The position numbers and the translations under genes were made by a program. 50,908 nucleotides of DNA from an uncultured Bradyrhizobium sp. (lineage in GTDB: Bacteria > Pseudomonadota > Alphaproteobacteria > Rhizobiales > Xanthobacteraceae), in NCBI RefSeq assembly GCF_947648125.1, contig NZ_CANSMR010000040.1, positions 1-50,908 of the forward strand. The letters are read 5' to 3'. Every line of letters begins with the position of its first letter. Position 1 is the first letter of the stretch. The notes under the pieces were generated by a model. It was not told the DNA's origin and ran no database searches. It worked only from the letters and a program-made list of their open reading frames with translations. Below, in pieces: positions 42,359 through 50,908 of this stretch.

Positions 42359-43399
42359 TCAGTCCTTCTCTTCTTCGACCTGGGGCGCTGCGAGCGAGCG
42401 CAGCACCAGGACGGGAAGGATCAGCGTGAACACGATGACTTCCTTGAAATTGCTCGCGTAGAACGACGAGAAGGCCTCGACGATGCCGACCACGATGGCC
42501 GCGACCGCGGTCAGGGGATAGCTGACCAGGCCGCCGATGATGGCGGCGATAAAGCCCTTCAGGCCGATCAGGAAGCCGGTGTCGTAATAGAGCGTCGTGA
42601 TCGGCACGATCAGGATGCCTGAAATCGCGCCGATCACGGAGGCGAGCAGGAACGCGATCTGGCCCGACAACGTGGTGCGGATGCCGACCAGGCGGGCGCC
42701 GAGGCGATTGACCGCGGTGGCGCGCAGCGCCTTGCCGGTCTTGGTGTAGCCGAAGAACAGCCACAGCCCCACGATGAAGCCGATCGTCAGGCCGTAGACG
42801 GCGAGGCTCTGGCCGGTGAAGCGCAGCGGACCTGCGGTCACCGCGGCACTCGACAGCGCCGGGGCGCGCAGGCCCTCGGCGCCGAAGAACACCAGGCCGA
42901 GGCCTTGCAGCGCCAGATGGCAGCCGACCGAGGCGATCAGGAGCACCAGCACGGAAGTGTGCGCGATCGGCTGGAACGCGATGCGATAGAGGAACAGCCC
43001 GATCGCCGCCACGATCAGCAGCGCGAGCGCGATGTTGACGGCGATCGGCGTGTTGGGACCGACCAGCGCATAGACGAGGCCGAGCAGCGCGACAGGGAAG
43101 ACGATGTTGAGCGCGACCGAGCGCATCACCAGCCGGACATGCAGCGCCTTGCGGGCGAAGAACAGATCGAGCGCGAAGGCGACGAGGCCCATCGCGACGG
43201 CAAGGCGCACCGTGCCGGGCACCTGCCCGGTCGCCAGCATGGCGTAGCTCAACGCGCCGTAGGTGACGAACTCGCCCTGCGGGATCAGGATCACCCGCGT
43301 CACCGCGAACACCAGCACCAGGGCCAGCCCGAGCAGTGCGTAGATCGCGCCATTGGTGATGCCGTCCTGCAGCAGGAACAGCATGATCGTTGTGTTCAA
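42359..43399 (-). CDS. livH: ABC transporter permease, LivH type
   Basis: This 346-residue membrane protein has about eight helices. [60 protein letters not shown] (cytosolic coupling helix) and [20 protein letters not shown] are LivH motifs. The start is probably TTG at 43399 with AGGGGGAG nearby; an ATG at 43384 is possible. It heads the livH-livMG-livF unit. It is divergent from the MarR gene, with an AT-rich palindrome between them. Confidence 0.9.
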   Translation of the reverse strand: MNTTIMLFLLQDGITNGAIYALLGLALVLVFAVTRVILIPQGEFVTYGALSYAMLATGQVPGTVRLAVAMGLVAFALDLFFARKALHVRLVMRSVALNIVFPVALLGLVYALVGPNTPIAVNIALALLIVAAIGLFLYRIAFQPIAHTSVLVLLIASVGCHLALQGLGLVFFGAEGLRAPALSSAAVTAGPLRFTGQSLAVYGLTIGFIVGLWLFFGYTKTGKALRATAVNRLGARLVGIRTTLSGQIAFLLASVIGAISGILIVPITTLYYDTGFLIGLKGFIAAIIGGLVSYPLTAVAAIVVGIVEAFSSFYASNFKEVIVFTLILPVLVLRSLAAPQVEEEKD

Positions 43400-43505
43400 G
43401 GCCGAGCGCTCCCCCTTAAGCGTCGGACCGCCGCAGCCGGCTGTGCCGGTCGGGTCGGCCGATACCGGCTGTTGATAGCCGCCGATATTTGATATGGTGC
43501 ATAAC

Positions 43506-43522
43506 GATTATTAGATATAATC
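43506..43522. promoter_or_regulatory. Operator-like palindrome between livH and marR
   Basis: GATTAT and ATAATC are perfect inverted arms around TAGAT, just after CATAAC (43500-43505). It lies between livH (start 43399) and the MarR gene (start 43579), well placed for the MarR protein to control both. Confidence 0.6.
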
Positions 43523-43578
43523 TCAAGGTCCCCGAGCGTCCCGCGGGGTTTTTGTACCGGGATTGCGAGCCTGGAGCG

Positions 43579-44097
43579 ATGACTGTTTCCAAAACCGCCT
43601 CCGATGCCGTCAGATCGTCGCGTGCCCTGCGCAGGGAACCGGTCGATCCTGCCGGGGACGACAGCATGCTGCAACTGGGCGAACTGTCCGGATTGCTCGG
43701 CTATTCGTTGAAGCGTGCGCAGCTCAAGGTGTTCGAGGACTTCCTGCGCTGCGTCGCACCGCTGCAGCTGACGCCGGCGCAGTTCTCGGTGCTGCTGCTG
43801 CTCGACAAGAATCCGGGCCGCAACCAGACCGAGATCGCCAACACGCTCGGCATCCTCAGGCCGAACTTCGTCGCGATGCTCGACGCGCTGGAGAGCCGCG
43901 ACCTTTGCGCGCGGATGCGTTCCACCAATGACCGCCGCTCCCACATCCTCGTCCTGACCGACAGGGGCCGCGCCGTGCTGGCGCGCGCCAAGAAGCTGGT
44001 CGCCAACAAGCACGAGGCACGGCTGATCGAGGTGCTCGGCCCGGCCAACCATGCCGCGCTGCTGGAGATGCTGGCGAAGCTCGCGCAGGAGTTTTGA
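43579..44097 (+). CDS. couR: MarR family transcriptional regulator, CouR-like
   Basis: This 172-residue winged-helix repressor has LQLTPAQFSVLLLLDKNPGR leading into TEIANTLGILRPNFVAMLDA (recognition helix region) and the wing CARMRSTNDRRSHILVLTDR. The N-terminal 40 residues are helical and probably part of the dimer interface. The start at 43579 has GGAG only a few bases upstream. In R. palustris the MarR protein CouR represses the coumarate genes and is released by p-coumaroyl-CoA. Identity here rests on position in the locus and family; the ligand pocket cannot be confirmed by eye. Confidence 0.8.
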   Translation: MTVSKTASDAVRSSRALRREPVDPAGDDSMLQLGELSGLLGYSLKRAQLKVFEDFLRCVAPLQLTPAQFSVLLLLDKNPGRNQTEIANTLGILRPNFVAMLDALESRDLCARMRSTNDRRSHILVLTDRGRAVLARAKKLVANKHEARLIEVLGPANHAALLEMLAKLAQEF

Positions 44098-44188
44098 GGG
44101 GGCGTGACGGCCCATCCGCTCGCAATGACGCGTTGGGTTGATACATATCCGACGTGCGGGCGTCGCCAGGCGACGAACCCGTCGCGGT

Positions 44189-44674
44189 CTAAAGCTTGTA
44201 GCCGATGTTTCGCAGCAGATCCTTCCGCCACACTATGTCGGCGTCGGTTTCGACGCCGAGCGGCGAGGCGCCATCCACCACTCCGAGCACGCCGCGCCCG
44301 AGCTCCGTCTGCGCGACGATCACCTGTGTGGGATTGGCCGTCGCGCAATAGATGCGGCAGACCTCCGGCACTGCGCGCACCGCCGCCAGCACGTTGACGG
44401 GAAAGAACCCGTCGCCGAGGAAAATCAGGAAGGTGTGACCGGCGCCGATCGCCAATGCGTTGTCGCGTGCCAGGGCGAGCGAGGCGTCGTCGTTACCGGA
44501 GCAGCGCACCAACCGCTTGCCGGAGGCCTCGCAGAAAGCCACCCCAAAGCGGATGCGCGGGACCGCGCCCACCAGCGCTTCGTGAAGGTCTTCCACGGTC
44601 TTGATGAAATGCGACTGGCCGAAGATGAAGTTGGTCTCATCCGGCTTGACGATGGGCACCACGGTGAGTTCCAT
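44189..44674 (-). CDS. Adenosine-specific kinase family protein (DUF355)
   Basis: This 161-residue protein starts MELTVVPIVKPDETNFIFGQ, then SHFIKTVEDLHEALVGAVPR and IRFGVAFCEASGKRLVRCSG, which fit the family first described as adenosine-specific kinase from Pyrobaculum (PF04008). The compact alpha/beta fold has the typical GAGHTFLIFLGDGFFPVNVL. The biological role is not settled. AGGAGCG upstream of the ATG supports this start; the longer frame to 44743 lacks family similarity. It has no obvious operon partner. Confidence 0.85.
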   Translation of the reverse strand: MELTVVPIVKPDETNFIFGQSHFIKTVEDLHEALVGAVPRIRFGVAFCEASGKRLVRCSGNDDASLALARDNALAIGAGHTFLIFLGDGFFPVNVLAAVRAVPEVCRIYCATANPTQVIVAQTELGRGVLGVVDGASPLGVETDADIVWRKDLLRNIGYKL

Positions 44675-45014
44675 GGCTTCGCTCCTGCACGGTGAGCTCC
44701 CCAATCCATGGTAGGCCGCCGGAGCGCGTTTGCAAGCGGCCACAGGCGCTCAAATGTGCCGGCTGTCTGCTTTTCCGGCTCACGCCGATCAGACCCAGCA
44801 TCCGTACTCACTCACGACGGCTCTCAAGGGAAGACCGGAAATCGCCGGGAGGTTGCGCGCCCAAGAGCGGGAACTGTGGTATCCTCCATCAAGCGCGACA
44901 GGACGTGCGCGAATGTTGCACGGCCCCTCGCCAAAGCGACCGCGAAGCGGACCGAGCGTTTGCCGACGGATCTGAAGGGAGCGCTTCCAGGGGGGCTCGA
45001 GGAGGATCAACGCC
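44675..45014. other. Divergent intergenic region, no gene seen
   Basis: These 340 bases lie between two divergent genes. The only notable element is the GGAGG before the GTG at 45015. Small open frames overlap the region but show no ribosome-binding sites and no family signature. No repeat from the families above occurs here. Confidence 0.45.
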
Positions 45015-46184
45015 GTGAAGCGGGACTTCGATCTCATCGTCTATGGCGCAACGGGTTACACCGGCCGTCTGATCGCCGAATATCTGGCGACGTCCTATCG
45101 CGGCGACGATGCTCCGTCCTGGGCAATTGCGGGACGTTCGACCGACAAACTCCAGAAGGTGCGTGCCGATATCGGCGCACCGGACGATTTGCCGTTGGTG
45201 AAGGCGGATGCTGCCGAGCCGGCCAGCCTGCGTTCGATGTGCGAGCGCGCGGCCGTGGTCGTCACCACGGTCGGGCCCTATCAGCTCCACGGTCCCGAGC
45301 TAGTGGCGGCCTGCGCGGCCACCGGCACGGCTTATGTCGATCTTTGCGGCGAACCGGGCTGGATGCGGCGCATGATCGACGTCCATCACGAAGAGGCGAA
45401 ACGGACCGGCGCGCGCATCGTCTTCTCCTGTGGCTTCGATTCCATCCCGTTCGACCTCGGTGTGCTCACGTTGCAGGAGAAAGCGCGCGAGAAATTCGGA
45501 CGCCCGGCGCGGCGGGTCAAGGCCCGTCTGCGCAAGGTGAAGGGCGGCATGTCCGGTGGTACCGCAGCGAGCGCTCAGGCGACGCTGGCCGCCGCGGCGC
45601 GCGACCCGGCCCTGATCCGGCTGCTGACCGATCCGTTCGCGTTGACGCCGGGCTTCACCGGGCCGTCTCAGCCGTCGGGCCTCGTCCCCGAATATGACAC
45701 GAGCATGCACGCGTGGCTCGTGCCGTTCCCAATGGCGCCGATCAACACCAAGAACGTGCACCGCACGAACTTTCTGTTGGGACATCCGTACGGCAGGGAC
45801 TTTGTTTATGACGAGATGATGGTGGCGCCGGGACTTGGGGACATCGCGAGCGTGACGACGGAGACGTTCGCCACGGTGCTGTCCTTGTTCGGGACCGGCG
45901 GTCTCAAACGCGGCGCAGGCCCGACCCGGGAAGCGCGCGAGAGGGGCTTCTACGACATCTTCTTTCTGGGCGAGGTGCCGGATGGCGGACGGGTCGAGGC
46001 CGTCGTCACCGGCGACCGCGATCCGGGCTACGGCTCGACCAGCAAGATGATCGCCGAGAGCGCACTCTGCCTCGTGCGCGACGTGCAGGGCGAGGGCGGC
46101 ATCTGGACGCTAGGTGCGCTGATGGGACCGGCCTTGCGCGAGCGTCTGAAGGCGCGTGCCGGTCTCACTTTCAGCGCGCGTTGA
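45015..46184 (+). CDS. Saccharopine dehydrogenase-like / trans-acting enoyl reductase family protein
   Basis: This 389-residue protein has a Rossmann fold. FDLIVYGATGYTGRLIAEYL is the NAD(P) motif, WAIAGRSTDKL and VVVTTVGPYQLHGPELVAAC follow. YVDLCGEPGWMRRMIDVHHE and CGFDSIPFDLGV are typical of the trans-acting enoyl-reductase/saccharopine-dehydrogenase family. It probably reduces or oxidises a lipid or acyl intermediate; the substrate is unknown. The start is GTG, with GGAGGATC seven bases upstream. Base use is like the chromosome, unlike its right-hand neighbours. Confidence 0.85.
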   Translation: MKRDFDLIVYGATGYTGRLIAEYLATSYRGDDAPSWAIAGRSTDKLQKVRADIGAPDDLPLVKADAAEPASLRSMCERAAVVVTTVGPYQLHGPELVAACAATGTAYVDLCGEPGWMRRMIDVHHEEAKRTGARIVFSCGFDSIPFDLGVLTLQEKAREKFGRPARRVKARLRKVKGGMSGGTAASAQATLAAAARDPALIRLLTDPFALTPGFTGPSQPSGLVPEYDTSMHAWLVPFPMAPINTKNVHRTNFLLGHPYGRDFVYDEMMVAPGLGDIASVTTETFATVLSLFGTGGLKRGAGPTREARERGFYDIFFLGEVPDGGRVEAVVTGDRDPGYGSTSKMIAESALCLVRDVQGEGGIWTLGALMGPALRERLKARAGLTFSAR

Positions 46185-46250
46185 GGTCGCGCGCAGTCGG
46201 CATGACCAATGATGCTGAGCACCTCAACTGTCTGCTCATCGTAGAGAGCG

Positions 46251-47048
46251 TCAACGAACGCCGCTACGCTCGCGCCCATCCGAGCAAGCTTGCGATATTG
46301 CGTATCGCGGGCACCTCAGATTGCGCTCATCCAGGCTGCATTCGGAATACACGATGCTTGAGCTTGGCTCCGGCTCACATGCTTGCAGGGAAGGCAGCCC
46401 TAAGCCCGGGCCAAGCAATTGACGGCAGCGAAGCAGCGCCGCGAATCCGAACAATGCATCGAGACCGGTCCGAAGCAGCATCGGTAACTCGCTCGGTCGT
46501 TTCATTATCGCACGGACCAGTGCGGCGAGATCGATCGTCCCGTTTGCACGCACTGCGGCCAAGGCGGCAGCAGGAAGCTGTCGACCGGCCGGATCCATGA
46601 TCACGCGGACGGCAGTCATAGGGAGGCCGTGCGCAGCAGCGACACTCGCCGCCACATGGGATTCGTTATCGACCGCCAGCGCGCCCGTACTCATATGCAG
46701 TGATCGCTTCGCCTCTGTATGCATGGCGACGGTTGTCACACCGGCGATAGGACCACAAATCGAATCGGGGATGAGCCGAAGCAAGGCTTGCGACCAATTC
46801 CGATCAGTGGAGAGCTGAATCGTTTCCGAAATGATCGTCGATGCTACGATGCATGCGCCTGCCGGGAGATCGGGCGAAAGGCCGCCTGCGATACCAAAAC
46901 TGATGAGACCGGAGCAATCCTCGGCAACTGCCGACGCAATGGACGCTGCGAGCGTGCTGCCGTCGCCACCGCAGATCGCCTCCGTGTGCAGGTCTGCAGC
47001 GATCCGCGCCTCGAATGCAAGTCCCGTGACTCCAATCACGACTGCCAT
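46251..47048 (-). CDS. hpnG: Hopanoid-associated phosphorylase (HpnG-like)
   Basis: This 265-residue protein starts MAVVIGVTGLAFEARIAADL. ICGGDGSTLAASIAS, LISFGIAGGLSPDLPAGACI and GALAVDNESHVAASVAAAHG are nucleoside-phosphorylase motifs of HpnG, which removes adenine from adenosylhopane. GGGAGGGG precedes the ATG at 47048. The C-terminal 40 residues (after GFAALLRCRQLLGPGL) are Cys/Ser/Arg-rich and look unlike the fold, so the 3' end may be altered. GC content is visibly lower than in most of the window. It stands alone, without shc or other hpn genes nearby. Confidence 0.72.
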   Translation of the reverse strand: MAVVIGVTGLAFEARIAADLHTEAICGGDGSTLAASIASAVAEDCSGLISFGIAGGLSPDLPAGACIVASTIISETIQLSTDRNWSQALLRLIPDSICGPIAGVTTVAMHTEAKRSLHMSTGALAVDNESHVAASVAAAHGLPMTAVRVIMDPAGRQLPAAALAAVRANGTIDLAALVRAIMKRPSELPMLLRTGLDALFGFAALLRCRQLLGPGLGLPSLQACEPEPSSSIVYSECSLDERNLRCPRYAISQACSDGRERSGVR

Positions 47049-47202
47049 GAGTCCCCTCCCGAATGTCGCGCTGGACGGCGCGCATGATAATTCGCGGGTG
47101 CCCGCGCACCGCAGGGCGATCGGCGGGCCACTCGTATCAATGATGCCAATGCATGCGGCCGTGTCAGGCAGGATGTTCCGCTCCAACACCAAGTCGCAAA
47201 TG

Positions 47203-47234
47203 ACTAATGAGTTAGTTTCTGACGGATAAGTCAG
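47203..47234. promoter_or_regulatory. Paired small palindromes between hpnG and the FemAB/GNAT-like gene
   Basis: ACTAATGAGTTAGT (47203-47216) and CTGACGGATAAGTCAG (47219-47234) are two adjacent inverted repeats with 5-base arms, in an AT-rich patch of the divergent gap. They could be operators for the pair. The arms are short, so chance is possible. Confidence 0.35.
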
Positions 47235-47362
47235 CTGTTCTGTTTTGGCGTTGTGATAAATGCTGCCCCACGGGCAGGATCGGTGGCGAGCGCGAGATCG
47301 TGCCGGAAGCTGGAACAGCGCACTCGACGAGCCAAATCGGCGCCTCCTCGGGATACGAGCCG

Positions 47363-48580
47363 ATGCAATATGCGCGGCGTCTTGAAGTCATTGTGCGGGA
47401 TGATTTGCAGCATTGTCCGCGCTGGCAGTTCGCTTTCGCGAACGAGCGTAAGGATCACCGATATTATGAATTGGTCGAGGATACCCTTCATCCTGAGTTC
47501 GATTACCGGTATTTTGTCATCAAGGACGCTGTTGACCAGGTTTGTTCCGTACAGCCCTTTTTCCTGATGGACCTGGATTTACTGGTCGGTGCGAGCCCGC
47601 GATTTGGCATGCTCATCGACACCATTCGCCGGATGTGGCCGCGCCTGATGCGTGCCCGTGCGCTCATGGTGGGATGCGTTGCCGGGGAAGGTCATCTTGA
47701 TGGGGACGAGGCCTGCCATCGGGCCAGCGCGGAACTGCTGACTTCAACGATTGCAAGACATGCTCACACGTTCGGGGCACGGTTGATCGTATTCAAGGAG
47801 TTTCCCGCGCGATACCGAGCGCCCCTCGACTGCCTGACTACTCATGGATTCACCCGCATCCCCAGCCTGCCCATGACCAGGCTTTGCATCGATTACGCCA
47901 GCTTCGATGACTATATGAATCACGCTCTCAATAGCGCCACCCGCAAGAAGCTACGCAAGAAGTTTGAGGCGACGGCGCGAGCCTCCCCGCGTGTCGAGAT
48001 GAGCGTCGTCAACGACGCGACGCCGGTGATCGCGCAGATCTATCCATTGTATCTCCAAGTCTATCAGCGTTCGAAACTGCACTTCGAGAAGCTGACGGAG
48101 CAATACTTCCGCGGCCTGGGACGGCGGATGGGAGACAGGGTCCGCTTCTTCCTCTGGCGTCAGAACGAGCGGATCGTCGCGTTTGCGGCGTGCATAGTGC
48201 ACGGTGACACGATCTATGCGGAGTACATAGGACTCGACTACAATGTCGCCCTAGACCTGCATCTCTATCATTATGTATTTCGTGACATGGTGAGCTGGGC
48301 AATCGTCAACGGGTACAAATGGTTTCGCAGCAGCGGGCTGAATTATGATCCCAAGCTGCACCTGAGGCACTCGCTTGACCCGATTGACTTATACGTTCGG
48401 CACACCTCGACGTCGATCAACGCAGTGTTGAAGCGCATTCTGCCGGCGCTTGAGCCGACGCGATATGACGAGACGCTTACGAAGTTTCGCAATTATCACG
48501 AGCTTTGGGCGCAGCCTGAGACTAGCCCAGGTCCGTCGAGTACACGGCCTAATCCACCAGGATCACGCGCACGTCGTTGA
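47363..48580 (+). CDS. FemAB/GNAT-like acyltransferase
   Basis: This protein of about 405 residues has the C-terminal half of the GNAT/FemAB-like (peptidogalycan biosynthesis) type: SATRKKLRKKFEATARASPR, then KLHFEKLTEQYFRGL and DTIYAEYIGLDYNVALDLHL, where acyl-CoA or acyl-tRNA binds. The N-terminal half has a related fold (LLTSTIARHAHTFGARLIVF). Substrate unknown. The start could also be a GTG at 47300. GC is low: 87 of 180 bases in 47401-47580. The last dozen codons are antisense to the end of the glycerate kinase gene, with a 32-base overlap, suggesting a fused 3' boundary. Confidence 0.75.
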   Translation: MQYARRLEVIVRDDLQHCPRWQFAFANERKDHRYYELVEDTLHPEFDYRYFVIKDAVDQVCSVQPFFLMDLDLLVGASPRFGMLIDTIRRMWPRLMRARALMVGCVAGEGHLDGDEACHRASAELLTSTIARHAHTFGARLIVFKEFPARYRAPLDCLTTHGFTRIPSLPMTRLCIDYASFDDYMNHALNSATRKKLRKKFEATARASPRVEMSVVNDATPVIAQIYPLYLQVYQRSKLHFEKLTEQYFRGLGRRMGDRVRFFLWRQNERIVAFAACIVHGDTIYAEYIGLDYNVALDLHLYHYVFRDMVSWAIVNGYKWFRSSGLNYDPKLHLRHSLDPIDLYVRHTSTSINAVLKRILPALEPTRYDETLTKFRNYHELWAQPETSPGPSSTRPNPPGSRARR

Positions 48581-49832
48581 CGTTGGTCAGCGTCGGCCCG
48601 GTCAGCAGCAAATCCCCGGTCTGCGCGAAGAAGCCGGTGGCATCGTTGTTCTCGAGATAGGCTCGGGGATCGAGGCCGATCGACTTCATCTTCGCGAAGG
48701 TTGCCTGATCGATCACGGCCCCCGCGGGGTCGGTCGCGCTGCCGGCGCCGCCATCGGCGCCGTCGGTGTCGGCCGCGAGCGCGGAGATGTCGGGCGTATC
48801 CTTGAGCAGGTCCGCCAGCGCCAGCGCGTATTCCTGGTTGGGGCCGCCGCGGCCGTTGCCGCGCACGGTCACCGTGAGCTCGCCGCCGGAGATGATCGCA
48901 ACGCGCTTGCCCTCGCTGCGCGCCTTCAGCGCCAGCTGTGCGTGCGCGGCCGCGACGTCGCGGGCCTCGCCCTCGAGATCGGCGCCGAGCGCGATGGTCT
49001 CGTAGCCGGCGTCCTGCGCGACCTTCACCGCAGCGTCGATCGAGGCCTTGGGCTTTGCCAGCAGCTCGAATGTCGCGCGTGCAAAGGCGGGATCGCCGGG
49101 CTTGCAGCTCTCGTTCCGGGAATCGTCGAGCGCGCGGCGGACCGCGTCGTCGATGGAGAGATTGTACTTGGCGACCAGCGCGCGGGCATCCGCCAGCGTG
49201 GTCGGATCCGGCACCGTCGGCCCCGAGGCGATCGCGGAGGGATCGTCATGCGGCACGTCTGATATCGCCAACGTGACGATTTCGGCGGCGTGCTGGCCGG
49301 CGCGTGCCAGCCGTCCGCCCTTGATGCGTGACAGATGCTTGCGGACGATGTTCATCTCGCCGATCGGCGCGCCGGAGCGCAGCAGTGCGCGGTTGACCTG
49401 CTGCTTCTGGGCAAAGCTCACGCCCTCGACGGGCGCGATCCAGTTCGCCGAGCCGCCGCCGGTCAGCAGCACCAGCAGCAGATCATCGGGCGTGGCTTCC
49501 GCCGCCAGCCGCAGCGTATCGTCGGCCGCCCGCAGGCCGGCTTCATCGGGCACGGGATGGCCGGCCTCGACCACCTTGATGCGGCGGGTCGGCACGCCAT
49601 GGCCGTGGCGGGTGGTGGCGATGCCGACCAGCCGGGACGGTTCGAGGCCGAGCGTGTCGAGATAGTGCCGCTCCGCCGCCGCGGCCATGGCGCCGGCGCC
49701 CTTGCCGGCGGCGAGGCAGATCACGCGTCCCTTCGGCGCCGGCCGCAGCCGCGATGCCAGCACGACATCGGGATGCGCAGCCGCCACCGCGGCATCGAAG
49801 ATCGAACGCAGGAAAGGACGACGGTCGGTCAT
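48549..49832 (-). CDS. Glycerate kinase (MOFRL domain, TtuD/GckA type)
   Basis: This 427-residue enzyme phosphorylates glycerate to 2-phosphoglycerate (older annotation: hydroxypyruvate reductase TtuD). The N-terminal GCK domain has VICLAAGKGAGAMAAAAERH and LLVLLTGGGSANWIAPVEGV; the MOFRL domain has GKRVAIISGGELTVTVRGNG and ISALAADTDGADGGAGSATD. It is cytosolic and consistent with use of tartrate, glyoxylate or serine-cycle intermediates. No cluster partner is evident. Its 3' end overlaps the convergent FemAB/GNAT-like gene. Confidence 0.93.
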   Translation of the reverse strand: MTDRRPFLRSIFDAAVAAAHPDVVLASRLRPAPKGRVICLAAGKGAGAMAAAAERHYLDTLGLEPSRLVGIATTRHGHGVPTRRIKVVEAGHPVPDEAGLRAADDTLRLAAEATPDDLLLVLLTGGGSANWIAPVEGVSFAQKQQVNRALLRSGAPIGEMNIVRKHLSRIKGGRLARAGQHAAEIVTLAISDVPHDDPSAIASGPTVPDPTTLADARALVAKYNLSIDDAVRRALDDSRNESCKPGDPAFARATFELLAKPKASIDAAVKVAQDAGYETIALGADLEGEARDVAAAHAQLALKARSEGKRVAIISGGELTVTVRGNGRGGPNQEYALALADLLKDTPDISALAADTDGADGGAGSATDPAGAVIDQATFAKMKSIGLDPRAYLENNDATGFFAQTGDLLLTGPTLTNVNDVRVILVD

Positions 49833-49889
49833 GGCTATACCTTCACGAGAGCCGGGACGTGGGTAGATTGGGCCGCATTACATGCTCTG

Positions 49890-50013
49890 TTCCCTCTCCC
49901 GCTTGCGGGGGAGGGTTAGGGTGGGGGTGCTGCCACGAGTCGTATTGCGGAGAAAGCCCCCACCCGGATCGCATCTTTGATGCGATCCGACCTCCCCCGC
50001 AAGCGGGAGAGGT
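49890..50013. repeat. Palindromic intergenic repeat, family B (copy 3)
   Basis: TTCCCTCTCCCGCTTGCGGG and CCCGCAAGCGGGAGAGG are inverted arms around GGATCGCATC...GATGCGATCC. It fills the gap between the binding-protein stop (50061, minus strand) and the glycerate kinase start. Confidence 0.88.
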
Positions 50014-50060
50014 AAGGGAAGATCGCGACCGCTTCGATCGAAGCAATATCCATCCCGGCT

Positions 50061-50908
50061 TTAGTTTCCGCCGACTTCGCCGCTGATGACGTCGCCGAAC
50101 AACTGCCAGCGCTCGCCCTTGAACTGCATCAGCTGCAATTGCTCGATCGGCTGGAAGTCGGCAGGCCCGGTCGACAGCGTCACGCCGGGCAGCAGGCCGC
50201 CCTGCGCAAACTGCTTCAGGCTCGCCGCCTGCTTCATCACATTGGCGCGGGTGAGGTCGTCGCCGCAGCGGCGCAGCACCTCGACCATCGTGGTCGCCAT
50301 GTTGTAGCCGGTCATCGCCGAGGCATCGACGCGGTTGGTGTCGGGCATGTACTTGGCGAGCAGCTCGTCGAACGCCTTCATGCCGGCGTCGTCCTTCCAC
50401 TGCGGATCGCTGGCGTCCTTGGCGTAGGCCGCCGAGATCACGCCCTGCGCATTGTCGAGCCCGGCCGGACGCATCACGGTCGCGGTGGAGGCCGAAACGT
50501 TGGAGACGATCGTCATCGGCTTCCAGTTCATCTCGCCGAGCTTCTTGATCGCCTGGGCGCCGAACTTCGGCGTGGTGAAGAAGATGATGACGTCGGGATT
50601 GGCGGATTTCAGCCGCACCACATGGGAATCGATGGTGGGCTCGGCAACCTCGTAGCTCTCCTTGGCGGCGATCCGCGCGGGGTCGCTGGCGAAGCCGTCT
50701 TCCAGGCCCTTGAGGTAGTCCTTGCCCATGTCGTCGTTCTGGTAGAGCACCGCGACCTTGGCGGAGGGCTTCTCCTTGAGCAGATATTTCGCATAGATCC
50801 GCGACTCGCTCTGGTAGCTCGGCAGCCAGCCCATGGTCCATGGGAACGCCTTCGGATCGTTCCACTTGGTGGCGCCGGTGGCGACGAACAGCTGCGGCAC
50901 CTTCTTGG
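50061..50908 (-). CDS. Branched-chain amino acid-type ABC substrate-binding protein (cut by window edge)
   Basis: The C-terminal 282 residues of a periplasmic type I binding protein run from KKVPQLFVATGATKWNDPKA at the edge to FGDVISGEVGGN. SAKVAVLYQNDDMGKDYLKG and VVRLKSANPDVIIFFTTPKF are Liv-type lobes, and GDDLTRANVMKQAASLKQFA is the usual C-terminal helix pair. The N terminus and signal peptide lie beyond the window. It is not the partner of the ABC genes at 39856-43399 by position. The ligand is unknown. Confidence 0.88.
   Translation of the reverse strand, partial: KKVPQLFVATGATKWNDPKAFPWTMGWLPSYQSESRIYAKYLLKEKPSAKVAVLYQNDDMGKDYLKGLEDGFASDPARIAAKESYEVAEPTIDSHVVRLKSANPDVIIFFTTPKFGAQAIKKLGEMNWKPMTIVSNVSASTATVMRPAGLDNAQGVISAAYAKDASDPQWKDDAGMKAFDELLAKYMPDTNRVDASAMTGYNMATTMVEVLRRCGDDLTRANVMKQAASLKQFAQGGLLPGVTLSTGPADFQPIEQLQLMQFKGERWQLFGDVISGEVGGN

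Noticed and set aside
40719-42461. Plus-strand open frame (580 codons) across the Liv genes
   Set aside because: It is the mirror of the LivM-LivG fusion, which has full Walker and permease motifs.
44117-44130. Second copy of family E repeat after marR
   Set aside because: Only the CGCTCGCAATGACG fragment is present; it lacks the partner arm, so I do not list it as an element.

Overview
The window is high-GC DNA with strong GC3 bias. Short spacers are filled with several families of palindromic intergenic repeats, and the gene content (MlotiK1-type channel, Liv/TRAP uptake systems, feruloyl-CoA-synthase-like ligases, a solitary hopanoid gene) points to an alphaproteobacterium of the Bradyrhizobium/Rhodopseudomonas type (Nitrobacteraceae). 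This is inferred from gene families and style, not from a search. I saw no rRNA, tRNA, CRISPR array, insertion sequence or integrase.

Layout. 1-2187: a secreted protein cut by the left edge, an epoxide-hydrolase-like enzyme and a secreted protein of unknown function. 2412-15058: an acyl-CoA catabolic block with two CoA ligases, a thiolase, a divergent TetR regulator, an SDR, an enoyl-CoA hydratase/isomerase, three acyl-CoA dehydrogenases and a nitroreductase. Most gaps in it are occupied by palindromic repeats. 15259-17453: a WYL regulator divergent from a GST and a DUF6157-like gene, with a perfect operator-like palindrome. 17646-21437: an enoyl-CoA hydratase coupled to a cyclic-nucleotide-gated K+ channel, divergent from a small membrane cyclic-nucleotide-binding protein and a partner gene. 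21814-24569: an orphan TAXI-type receptor, a DUF3307 membrane protein and an unknown protein. 24577-28916: a second WYL regulator with a Cys-cluster protein, a small ORF, a metaxin-like GST, a flavin-binding PPOX protein, a LysR regulator and a PaaI thioesterase.

29204-44097 is the most coherent region. It holds pobA, divergent from a TRAP transporter (DctP-Q-M), a DUF3237 protein, an enoyl-CoA hydratase, a feruloyl/p-coumaroyl-CoA ligase, an SDR, a 4-hydroxybenzoyl-CoA thioesterase, a Liv-type ABC transporter (with a fused LivM-LivG) and a MarR regulator. The order resembles the p-coumarate (cou) locus of Rhodopseudomonas palustris. Read as a pathway: hydroxycinnamate is imported, activated to the CoA ester, hydrated, oxidised and shortened to 4-hydroxybenzoyl-CoA, hydrolysed to 4-hydroxybenzoate, and hydroxylated by PobA to protocatechuate. 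AT-rich palindromes lie upstream of pobA/TRAP, the hydratase-ligase operon and the MarR gene, which suggests one shared regulator.

44189-50908: an adenosine-specific-kinase family gene, a saccharopine-dehydrogenase/trans-enoyl-reductase-like gene, a lower-GC pair (hopanoid phosphorylase hpnG and a FemAB/GNAT-like protein) that looks acquired, a glycerate kinase, and a Liv-type binding protein cut by the right edge.

The best candidates for undescribed biology are the two WYL-regulator/GST loci with clear palindromic operators, the cyclic-nucleotide membrane locus, and the predicted hydratase-type (not lyase-type) chemistry of the cou-like hydratase.
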